From: Capitulum mitella
Taxonomy: Eukaryota > Arthropoda > Thecostraca > Pollicipedomorpha > Pollicipedidae
Assembly (NCBI GenBank): GCA_030062745.1
Contig: CP099841.1
Coordinates: 8,181,001 to 8,245,000, forward strand
Direction: 5' to 3'
Length of the DNA: 64,000 bases
The stretch's first letter is position 1; each line of letters starts with the position of its first letter. The notes under the pieces are model-generated. The model did no database searches. It saw only the letters and a program-made list of their open reading frames with translations, and had not been told where the DNA came from. Positions 49,901 to 61,900 of this stretch are shown one piece after another. A program made the position numbers and the translations under genes.

Positions 49901-52900
49901 CGGGGCGGCGGGGCGGCGAGTCCGGATCCGAGTATGATCGGGCCGAGCGGACCGGTCGGGTTTGAGCGCGTCGTCGCGGCGCCGCGGCCGGCCGGCGGTG
50001 TCGACACGGTCTCCTGGCGGCGCCGATCTGCCCATCATCGGCCGCCGGTCGGCCAGCGGTCCGGCCCAGTTGGCAGCGGCCCGGCCCGGCCCGGGATCGG
50101 CGCCCGTCCATCGCCGCCACTCCCCGGCCGCCGCCGGGCCGGCTCTTGCCTAATTGGAACAATGGAGCCGGCCGCGGGGCCGGCGCTGCAGGGACGCCGG
50201 CTCGTCACCGGCGACGGCGCCGGCCCGACCCGGCCACGTCTGTCACTAGGCGGCCGGCAGTGCACGGCCGAGCCGGTAGCGGCCTTCCGACGGCTCTTCG
50301 ACGAAGAGCATCTGGGGCATCAAATGGTGTGGGAAAAACTAGCCGGCGTCCGTCTGTAACGCCAGTCATCGTGTGCCCGTCCCGGAGGTTTTGTCGCCAG
50401 ATGGCGTAGCCGAAACACTACGTAGTGCGGATTAAGTCAGTAGCGGCAAGTCTGGGTGATTTCACGGAATCCAGCCGAGGCGGCGTCACGACGTCTCCTT
50501 TCCTCGAAGCGCTTGCGCCCCTCGGGCGGCCAGTCACCAGTCAGCGGCCGGCCCGTGCCGGGCAGACGGACGGGCGGGGACGCGGCGGACGCGCCCGATC
50601 GGCCGCCGCCGGCCACCCCTGCTCCGGCTCGGTCCCGCCGCCGATGGATCGCCGGGCGGGGCGGGACCGGGCCGGCGGGATGGGCGCCGCCGCCGGCCAG
50701 GGCGGGGCCCGGCGCCGCGTCGGAGTGGATCTCGGCCGCACGGACCGTGACGGTCCGGGATGTGGTGGGCCCGTGGCGGCGGTGTCCTTGTCTTCTCCTG
50801 CCGGCCGGCCCTGCCCGGCCCTGTTCGGGCCTCTCTCTGCACCGGCTGCCCTTGCAGCGCCGACCGTCGGCCGCCGCCCGCGGCTGAAGTAAAGATATTG
50901 TAAGGTGGTGATTCGGCGATCTGGATTCCTCCGTATCTGCGGATCGGACGCGTTAAGGATACGGAGACGGCGATATAAATCGCGTGTGATTATATTGGGT
51001 GCCAAAGGGCTCTGCGTCCGTACGTGCGGTGTGGCGTCAGCATTACGTCTACGTCGAACGTAAAACGGACCGTTTTGGCTCTGCGGGTGGGTTTTTTTGT
51101 GCGGGAAGCGGCTTCAGCCTTGACTAATGGGGGATGTCGGTGGTGCCTCGTCCATCTCGAAGTCACTGACGCGTGACCCGACTGGTCGGGCTGGCGTAGC
51201 GTTGTGAATAGCGCTCTCAGGTTACGCCAATGGGCCGCACGCATCTGCTTGTGCGGCATATGGCGAGACCTTCCAGATGTGGTGATTGCATGTGATTCCA
51301 GTTTATGCCGTCATGTTTATTTTGAAATGCGGTTTGGGGCTGACCGTTGATACTAATTGGAATGTCCGGCACTGGACAAGTTGTTACTCTGCGTTTCATT
51401 AGTGTTTTGAACTTTTAACAAGATAATCTTGAAATGTGCGCCCAGAGAACGCGAAAGACGTTTTTACTGTTCTTGGCTGGGTACGAGCTGGCGTCCGAAT
51501 CCCCCGCGAAACGCCTGGCCTACAACCAACTGCTGATGTGGCCCGCGCGGACGGTTTCCGTTTCCGATAGAAGCGTGACCGACTTATCACGCAGTGGTCA
51601 CAAGAGACAGACCTCGATTTCGCCTCCTGAATGATACATCTCCGTCAGCATTACGTCTGCAGCAGACTGCCGATCCATAAATCCACTGATGACGAGATCC
51701 ATCACCAGCTCCGTCGAACTGTCCGAGCCGCTAGACCCCAGGGGACGAACGTGGCCCCGTTGTAACCCTGCGTCCCTGTGTCCGGCAGAGTATGAGGCGG
51801 GCACGGTACGGCTGGGCTCGCACCGTCACCGCTCCGGCGGCACGCAGACCTCCCTGACGCGCGCCACGCTCCGACCGACGGCGCCCGTCCTCCTCCCGGC
51901 CGACGCGCCGCCGCGCCGCAAGGTGGCGCGCCAGTCGCGGCCGGACGGCGCAGGGGGCGCCAGCGCGCCGGCCACGCCCAAACGGCGCGCCGCCGGCCGC
52001 CGCGCCGACGAGCAGAGTCGGCCACGCGTCGAGCGGCGCATCGTCACCGCCGGCAAGCACGTCAGGAAGGTGGCGCCGAAAAGACGAGGTGGGGGCCGAG
52101 ACGCGGCTGGTGATGCAGAAGCGGGGCTGGGCAAGGTTTTGTCGCGGAATGACCGTCCGGTTTGCACGTATGAGTAGGCCTCATGACGGCGCATGGGAGG
52201 GAGCCGGATACGGATCGTTTTGTGGTTTGAAGCTGACCCGCTGGGTGCGTTTTTGTTCACACGTTGTACTGCATTTTCTTGGTCGACTGATCGTCATTGG
52301 TTGCCACTCGGAACATGCCGTTCATGACACCTCCACAAAGACGCCCTCTCGTGTCGTGCCATTAATGCCGCTGTGTGCCGGCGCCAGACTTTTTCAGCAC
52401 GGTGGACACGCCGGTGGCGTACCGACCGCGGTCGCCACTGACGCGCGGGCCGCCGCGGGGCCGCCAGCTGGCCCGCTCGCCGCCGGCCCGGCCGTCCGTC
52501 AGCTGGCTGTCGGAGCCGGCGCCGGACGCACTGGACAGCGGCCGGACGGCGGCCGGCGACGCCGACCCGTGGGGCCGCAGCCGCTCGTCGGTGGCGTCGG
52601 CCGCGACACAGGACTCGGCGGCGTCGGCGCCGACGCCCCGCCCTGCCGGTGCGGCGCCGCCGGCCGACGTCGGGGCACGGGCGACGTCGCTCGAAGGCTC
52701 GGCCTCCCCCGACAGAAAAGAGACGTTTACGGTCGAGAGGAAGAACAGTCTGCCGGAGAACAGCGAGCCGTCATCGCCCGAAGGCGAGGTGAAGGACGGC
52801 GGGGCCCGGCCTACCCTGTCGGCTCGCCCCGACACAGGGCCATCTGGCGGCGCGGCCGACGCCGCCGACGAAGCTCCCGCGGCGGCCCCGGACGCCAGCG

Positions 52901-55900
52901 GCGGAGCGGAGCCACCCGAAACTGGCGCCCGAGTCCGGGGCGCGACGAAGAGCGACCCGCGCCTGGACCGGCCGGCCCCGGCAGGCGCCCGCCCGGCCGC
53001 GGCCGCCAACACCAGGGGCTCGCTGACTTGGCGGGGGCAGCGACCCGACCGGGCGGGCGTCGGCCGCTCCAAGTCGCGCAGCCCGACGAAGCCCGGCGGC
53101 GCGGAGCCGCGCGCCGGCCGCCGGCCATCGCAGCAGCCGCTGGCCGACGTGCGCCGCCGACTGGCGCAGACGGAGCCGCCGCGCGTGGCGCGCGCGCCGC
53201 GGCCGCGCAGCTACGACCGCGCCCAGGTGCGGCGCTTCATCCAGCAGCGGCGGGCCGAGCTGCGCCGCGGCCGCGCCGAGGAGGCGGCCGGCCGCCGCCA
53301 GCTGGAGGAGCAGCGCCGCCAGAAGCTCGACCGGCTGCAGGCCGAGTGCCAGCAGCAGGTGCGCCGCGCGCGAAAACGCGCCCACGTCAAGCAGCCCGAC
53401 CAGCTGGAGCGCGAGTGGCAGGTGGGTGGCTGTTGATGGTTGTGTCGACTGGGCTTTGGTGCAGAATTGCTATTACGACTGGTGTGTCAGATAAGTCGCC
53501 CTGTTTATTGGGAATGGCAAATGGGTTTGGTTAAGAACCGGTTTGAACGACGGGTAAGTACGTTCTAAAAGGATGGTTTATTGTATGTTCGTATCTTGTT
53601 AGATTCATTTGGATACTACCTGCCAACAGATGCTGCAGTTTGTGTGTGTTTAAAATATACGATGTAATAAATTGTCCATCATATTTCCCGTATTTATAGA
53701 GCGAACTCTTTCTCTGCCAGCCTCTAGAACTGGAGGAGGATGAACTCGAGGAGGCGACAGTGGTGAAGCGCGCCTCAACTGGCGTGGCGCTCAACATCCC
53801 GCTGTCCCGGCGCGGCCAGCGGCCGCCCGCCAAACGAACCGCCAGGCCAGCCGCCAAGGGCGGCTCGCCCGCCAAGCAGCCGCGGCCGTCGGCGGGCGGC
53901 CGCCGCTCGGCGCCGGCCGGTCGGCCGGGCCGGCCCGGGCCGGCGGCGTTGCCGGCTCGGTCGCCGGCGGCGCGCTCCCTGGCGCGGCCCGGCGCCAGCC
54001 GCAGCACGCCCAGCCTGGCGACGGAGGCGGCCGCCGAGCTGGACCGCTTCGCCGGCGACGGCGCGTTCCGGTTCGGCGGCGGCGGGCGGCGCGCACTGCT
54101 GCGCACCATGGCCGCCGAGCTGGGCCGCCGGGGAAGGGAGGAGCTGAGCCGCAGCCTGACGGCGCTGGACGCGGCTGGACCGGGGCCTGGCGCCGGCCTG
54201 GACTGGGACCGGGACCGGGACCGGGGCCGGGGCCGGGACCGGGACCGGGACCGGGACCGGGAGCCAGGACCGGGACCGGGACCGGGACCGGGACAGGAGC
54301 CAGGACCGGGACCGGGGCCAGGACCAGGACAGGGGACAAGACCGAGACTGGGGCCAAGACCCGGGCCTGGGCCTGGACCGAGACCGGGACCGGAACCTTG
54401 GGGGCCATGACCAGGGCGAAGCCCGGGACCTGGACCAGGGCGGAGACCGGGACCAGGAGCAGGACCGGCTGCTGTGGCAGCGGCTGCGGCCGGAGGAGAC
54501 GGAGCAGCAGATCCGGCTGCGGGTGGAGCTGGAGGTGCGGCAGATGAGGGCCGAGCTCGCCAGGCAGATCGGAGGTGAGTCGACCGCGCACGGCGCTCCC
54601 ACGAAAGATTCCGGGGTTTCCCACGAGTCGTTTTCCGGGATAAATTCCGGGAACCTCACGAATCCCACTTTCCCACAAAATCCCAGAAAAACCATACGGC
54701 TTGCGGCCATGTGGGATGTTAGAGGAGCTACGGACGACAGAATGGTGTCGTCCACTTCCTTGTTACCGAAGTCCAGCATAGTCCTGGCGGATTGGTATTC
54801 AGACATATTGGCAGTCAGTCGTGCTAGTGTCGCTGGACGAATAGTTTCGCTGGCATGCATCATTAAGCAGCATTGTGTATGTTTGCCGGGAGAGAGTTGC
54901 CATCTGTTCGGTGCGCGGTGGCGTTCTTCCCTGCCATGGTCGCAGTATGTCCCCGTGTTGAGCAGGTGAGAGCTGTACGCAGCCGTTGTCCGACTCCAGC
55001 GGTCAGCAGCAGCAGCCGGCGGTGGACGGCCCCGCTGCTGGAGAGGCTTTTGGAGTCGTCCCGGTCCCACGCCTCTGGGAGCCCGACAGTGACGCCGAAA
55101 ACCGAGACAGGGCCGGCGAGAACTCTGACAAGAAACGAACCGGCCGGGACAAGAGCAGGTCGGGCCGAGGCAAGAGCGGGACAAACCGAGACAAGACCGG
55201 GCCCAAGCTGGACAGGAGCAGATCAGAACAGGAGAGCAGCGTCAGGTCTCCGGACCGGACCGCGGAGGACGGGGCGGCGCCGGCGGCCGAGGGTGCCGGC
55301 GCCGGTCCCGGACAGCGCGCCGCCGGCGCCGGCCCGGCCCTGCCCCTCTCCGGGGACGGTTCGAACTCCGGCGGCCGGCCGCCGCCCTCCGACTGGCGCC
55401 AGAAGGCCTTCTCGGCCATGGAGGGCGCGCTGAAGGGGTTCCTGGCACGTGGCGGCCGGCCCGGCCCGGCCGGCGGCACCGGCGACGCCACCGCCGTGGA
55501 GGTGCGCCACGTGCGCCGCGACCTGGCCGCGCTGCTGGACGGCTATCCGGGCCCGACACTGGCGGCACCGACGGCGGCGGCGACCCAGGCGGAGCTCCAC
55601 ACGGCCGCCACGCAGGTGGGTCATAGGGGTGATGTTAAATCGCGTCTGACGTTCACTAACGGCTTGGAAATGGAGTTATATCACTTCTTCTGCAACGTTC
55701 TGAAGCTCAGGTGGCTCAGTAGGCCCAGGTGAGTATTTCTCGCTATGACAGAGACGCAGTAGCCTACTCTGAAGGAAGCTCGCTGCATTTTTTCTCCGAA
55801 CAAAAGCCGTACGTGTGCGTTGTGCTCAGGTTACTTCGGTTTATGCTATTTTCTGAACTGCTCACGACACTCCCGTTTCAGACGGAGGCGGCCGTGTTGC

Positions 55901-58900
55901 CTCCGCCGCCCCCGCCGCCGCCTCAGTTCCCCGAATGGCTGGTGAACGTGCCGCCGGCGCCTGACTCCGACAGCTTCGTCTCGGCGCTGAGCCGCAAGCT
56001 GCAGCTGCGCGAGCTGCCGGGCAACCGGCGCCCGGGGCCGCCGGCCGGCGCCGGGCCGCACCCGTTGTCGGCCCTGCTGCGGCCGCCGCTGGCCGAGGAC
56101 AAGGGCGTCCAGGTGTCCGAATCGCTGACGGCGGGCCCGACCGGCGACGGCGATGAGCCGGCGGCGGCCGGGCCGGCGGCGGCGGCCGCGGCGCAGGACG
56201 AGCGCTGGGAGTACCCGGACGACTTCGAGGCGACCTCGTCCGGCTCGCTGACGTCGCGGACCGGCGCCGGGTCGCGCGACTCGTCGCTGTCGCTGCACAT
56301 CCCGTCCGAGGCGTTCGTCCTGCCCAGCTGGAAGCGGCTGCGCGACCGCTGCGAGCGCCGGCCGCCACCTGGCGGCGCCACCTCCGAGGGCACGCTGGAG
56401 ACGACGGCGCTGACGGCCGGCGGCGACGCCGGCAGCTCGGCGCGCTCGTCCGGCTCGTCCCGCTCGTCGCGGCCCGGCTCGGCGCCGGCCACCGTCCGCT
56501 CGGCGGCGGCCGCCTCGGCCACCGACCTGTCGCTGGCCTCGAGCGGCTCCGGAGAGGGCTCGGTGGACGCTTCGGGCACGGCGCTCAGCGAGTCGGAGGC
56601 CGGCGAGGCGCGGACGGAGTCGGAGCCAGGCACGAGGTCGGGATCGCGCGCGGCGCCGAGCCAGTCGGCCACCGGCACGGCGCTCACCGAGTCCGAGGCG
56701 GGGTCGGCGGCAACTGGGACCGGAACCGGCGCGGCGCCGACGGAGTCGAGGACGGGCGCGACTCGCACCGAGTCCGAGTCCGGCACGGCGGCCACCGAGT
56801 CCGAGGCTGGCACGACGCTGTCCGAGTCCGCGGCGGGCGCGCTGGACGATTCGCGGGCGGCGGTCACCGAGGACTCGCAGGAGCTGCTGGAGGACTCGGA
56901 GCCGCCGCCGGAGGACTCACAGGCGCCGCCGGAGGACTCGCAGGAGCTGTCGGAGGACTCGCAGCCGCCGCCGGAGGACTCTTGGCTCTCGGCGCGGGAG
57001 CGGCGCGCCGTCCGGCTGACGCCGGCCGCCCTGCAGAGCGAGCTGCGTGCCGAGCTCGGCTACATGCAGAGCGTGGACGAGTCGCTGCTGGCGCTGAGCG
57101 TGGCCGAGCGGCTGCGGCGTGAGGCGCGCCTGCGCAAACAGGCGGCCAGCCTCCAGACCCTGGTCCAGGTGAGCCACCTGGGACAGCCGGCTGTCAGAGG
57201 CTCGGGTGCGGGATGTTCCAGTCGGTCCTCTCGGACTCGGGTCCGGGTAAGGGATGAGGGCTGTGTTGGAGTTTGCGTTTGCGGCCGACGGATGGTGGTC
57301 TGAGTCGGACAGATATGGCTGCCGCTGCTCCCCTGACCGCGCCGCGGAAAGTGCTTGGCCAGCTCTGGAAGGCTGGCTTTGGATGAACGGGTTTTTGCCG
57401 AGTTTAGGTATCACTTGAATGATATTCTTTTGTATTGTTTTTTTCGTGCACAGGGAAAAGGGTTGCATCAACGCTTGCTTTCGCCGTTCGAGCGCAAATA
57501 ATAAGACCAACAGTTGCCATACAGTTGGTTCAAGCTATGTGAGCAGAGCCTTTGCATTGCTTCCATGCTCGAAATACTGAATCTAACCGATGTTGCAGGT
57601 GCAAAAGAAAGAGCATGAAAAAGCTCTTCGAGAGGCGGAAGCTAAACGTAAGAAGCAGGACGAAGACTCTGAGCGAAAACGTTGGCAGGAAAAGGCGAGT
57701 ACATGCTGCTGTTGATTTCTACCCGCTGTGGTAAATGGAGACTTGTACTTTCTCGTGTTTATCGTAATGCATCTGTGAGGAAGATGAACTCGCAGTTCTC
57801 GCTGTCAAATAACGTGAATCGCATGGAAGTCGGGAATGTCTTGCAATGATACTCGGTGATACGATGGAAGGCATGATGTTCACTGTGCTCCTTACGATTT
57901 GTTGTACATTTCTTCATACACGACAGCCTCAGTTTATCTGTCAATTTACCTCTTTATCCACCAGGTAGCTTCGGACTGGAAGCATACATAGCATGTGAAG
58001 TGCTCGTCATCGTACCGATGAATAACTTCCTTAGATCACCAAAGTACAACGTGTAGTGGCCCACCTCCTTAAATCACCAAAGTACAACGTGCAGTGGCCC
58101 ACCTCTTTAGAGCACCAAAGTACAACGTGCAATGGCCCACTTCCTTAGATCACCAGAATGTAGCGTGCATTGGCCGACGTTTCTTGTGGTCGCCGTCGAA
58201 TCCGGCCTTGACCTAGAGACTCCTGACGGAGACATTGACCGGACTCCTGACCTCTATCGGCTCTGCTGGCCCGTTACAGCGGGACGAGTACGCGTCGGCC
58301 ACGCAGCGCGTGATCGAGGCGCAGGCGAGCGCCGCCCGGCTGACGGCAGAGGCCGCTCGCGAACTGGCCGTCGCCCGCACAGCGGCGCCACCTATACCGG
58401 CGGCGGTAGCGCCGCCGGCGGCCGAGGCCGGATACGTGGCGGCTGCCACCGCAGTGGCAGCTGTGCAAGAGGCCTTCCGACAGGTACTGTTATTCGTCAC
58501 CGATTTTTCTCGTTTCAAAGGGAAACCAGCTGTTCTGTCATTTTTTTTTGTCTCCCGTGTGGTCTTTCGGATTTGGAGGAGAGGAGCCTGATCACGGCTG
58601 TCAGTCATTCTGTCTCGGCACGGGATGAGACGTCATTTTTGCACCAGTTGTCTCAACTTCGTCCTTGTCTTGCGATCGTGGCGGAAGTGAAACGAAAAAG
58701 AGAAGTTTGGTTGTAACGGAGTTGTGAGCAGCTTAAAATGCACAGTCATCAAAGGATGGGAGCGTTGACTTACACGGAACTAATTGGCAGAGCTTCCGTT
58801 CCGAGTTTCCTTGCGTTTGTTACGGGCAGAAAAATCCATTTCTCATTCTTGATGTCAGGAGCGTCGATTTCTGTACATGATCGGGAGGGCAGGGGGAGAG

Positions 58901-61900
58901 GCGGACGAGTCTGAGCCCAACAAGCCAACCTCCTGCCCAAATGTGGGTTTCTCAACGGTTTCCCACTTACTTTGACCAACGGCAATTTATGATTTTGTTT
59001 TTTAGTCCAAATCAAACAAAAAGATGGATAGGTCGTTTTATACTTTATTCCATACTTTCTGCTTATCTGTTACCTATTTGCCATTTTTTTATCTGTGTGA
59101 AATGTCTATGTTGCTCTTTTTGTTATTATTGCTCATTCCCCTTTAAGACTGGTAAAAATACTGAGGGCCGACCAACATGGGGCCCAGATTAGCGTTTGGA
59201 GGGGGCAGGGCCTTCATAAAGAATGTAAATCGACACCCCTGCTTAATATTACGCCACGACAAAGGTCATTTATTTAAGCCGCAATTTCCTGATTTGTGTA
59301 AAAATGCATTTGTAGTGCAGCTTACTTTTCTCATCTCAGCAAACACAAAACCTAAGGTAGATTTTTGATATTAATAGAATTTGCAGCAGGTCACAATTCA
59401 AGGTCATGGCAGGCGGATTCTTTGGATCTGCGCAACGACTGACTTAACTTTCATCCGTAATCTCCACATCCCGGCGGGAAAAAAAATTTGAACGGGACAT
59501 TTCACGTAAGCACAGTTCTGACTGGGTAGATTCCAAGGTCATTCAAATCGGAACACCAGAAATTGCATAACAATTGGCCTGCAGTTCTTCTTTGACCTAA
59601 TACACACAAGAGCTAGGAGGGTCGCTTGCTCATGATACAGTTATAGGTTAGGTTTTCGAAGTTCAGGATCGCTACAGGGGGACTTGGATTACTATGAAAA
59701 ACAGCACGTAGCAACTGAATAGTGGTATGAAGGCTATTAGTTTCTTCCTCTACATCTGTTTGTACTTTTGACCTCTGAGTAACGAACGGTCCTGTGGCGC
59801 AACGGATAACGCGTCTGACTACGGATCAGAAGATTCCAGGTTCGAATCCTGGCAGGATCGAAAAGCGGTCGTTTTCATCCTTGACACTGTGAAGCATTTG
59901 GCTGCGCGCCCTGCTATGCCGGCCTTCTACTAACGATATCAAGAGCGATGTTTTGTGAATGGTTTCTGGATGAGTGATATACTGACGTATTTGCTAGTCA
60001 CCACTAGTCAAACTTCGCACGTTTCAGATCCCCGCGTACGATTCCTATTACTTAAGAATATTATTTAAGGAATTTAAGAAATACGACTGTTACAATTACT
60101 AAAGGGAAATGTCACTAAGTGGGCTTTGGAGGACATCCACGGATGGTCTAGTATCCCAAGCACAGTGTGACAGGGTCTCACGGCTATATATCTGAGAATG
60201 AAACAGGCAGAAATTAACAGCAATGATACGTAATATTTCTTGCATGTTTTGCCTGCTGCATATAGTGCTACATTTCCAGCACGTGTAGCAGATTTAGATA
60301 TCCCGGAATGAAGGGACCGGATATCGGGTCTGCGCTTCCATGGAATTCAGTTGCCTGTATCTGCTGCGAAGGATGGTTTTGATGTTGATTTCCTTTAAAG
60401 TTTGGTGCGTTTGTTTGGGAATGGCCTAGTTTAGATATTTCTGAAGTATAGCTTAACCTTGAAGCCTGTTTGCAGTGTTTTGTAGTGAAGGTTAAATATG
60501 TCTGGCGGTAAAAACTATGTGTTTGCAATTTGAAAAATGGCGAATAAAACTAACGCAGTCATTGACAACCTCTAGACAATAACCAGTACGTGATGAGCAT
60601 AAAAATGTTGTCAGTCAGAAAGCAAATGAAACCTAAACGGCAAAGTACGCACATGACTCCTGTAAAGATCTATTTTGCTGCCTATTGAAAATGACCCTGT
60701 TTTTTGCTCCACACTTATCTTATTTCAACTCACTATATGGCATGACCTCATGATCTGTAGGTCCTTTGCATATTAAGTGCCCCTCTTGTGTGCTTCACGC
60801 TGTGCATGCGTAAATTAGCGGTGAAAACGAAACTCCTCCAATGTCATTGTGAACAAAACAGATTTAAAGTAAATGCACTGCGAAGGAAAATGCACACCAT
60901 TTAACGAATAGAACAGCCTATGACGGAAATTTCATTTCTGGTGCCAGACGTAGCGAGGTCTGCACTCGCAGAAGGCGCTACGGCCGGCTGGCCGCTCCCA
61001 TATTGTCTGCTAGTGGAAGTAAGATTCATCATTCATCATTCATCATTCGTCATTCGGCTTACGGCCTCGCTAGTAAGCGGACATTAAGTTAATAGTGAGC
61101 TAACGCTAACAGTGAGCAAATGCAGTACATATTCCTTTGGAAATAATGCAGTGTCAAAATAGCAGTATGCAACTATTGCGTTAGAAAAAAAGACAAGCGT
61201 TTTTTTTTTTTGTCGTCGTGCACTAAAGCATTGTATGCCACCAGAGCCCACAGCCGTAGGACACAGGTGTACGAGATAATCAGAGCCACCCGACATATTC
61301 CATCTAGAAAACGCGCGTTTGCTCATATGCGCAAAAGAGCCCGCTGACCTGTTATGTGGTCTTCTGAAGGTTTTCATCGACCCGTTGCGACGACTCCTAG
61401 GTACGCTCCTGGCGTTGTTTTGCCAATGGTTTCCTGTGAATGACCAGGTGCCCATAGTGTAGTATGTCCACCACATTTATAAACGAAATTGTGGAAACAA
61501 AATTCCGGAATTGTGTTAACCAAGCCCACAATCTCTGCGTTTTTTTTATTTCCGGACTACGCTCAGTTCTTTTTGTTCAGTCAATTCGTCACAATGACCG
61601 TACGTTACGTTTTTTGCCTGCTGAGACATGAGCCCCGTTTCCATGACTAACAAATCCGGATTTCCCTTCAGATCCCGTATTTCAGAGGTCATGGGAACAC
61701 CTCTTAGCAAACTGGATTGGATTTACGAATCCGGATCGAAATTAAAATTTCCCGAGGAAATCCCGATTACACGAGGATTGGAAGCATATGGCAACATTAT
61801 GCGCCGCATTTGTTTTTGGTGTCCTGCGAAGGGTGAGCCAGCGCCAGGCTCAGCTTCTTGGTTGTTGGCGGCTTGTTGACAGAAAACGATAAATTGGTAC

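Noticed and set aside
48565..51788. GC-rich frames within intron 3 as possible extra CEP350 exons
   Set aside because: No candidate has both good splice sites and phase 1 at both ends, and compositions match the opposite-strand frames.
53775..55184. 469-codon minus-strand frame
   Set aside because: Antisense shadow of CEP350 exons 6-7 and the hexamer array. Conserved family segments lie on the plus strand.
55923..56867. 314-codon minus-strand frame
   Set aside because: Antisense shadow of the Ser/Glu repeats of exon 8.
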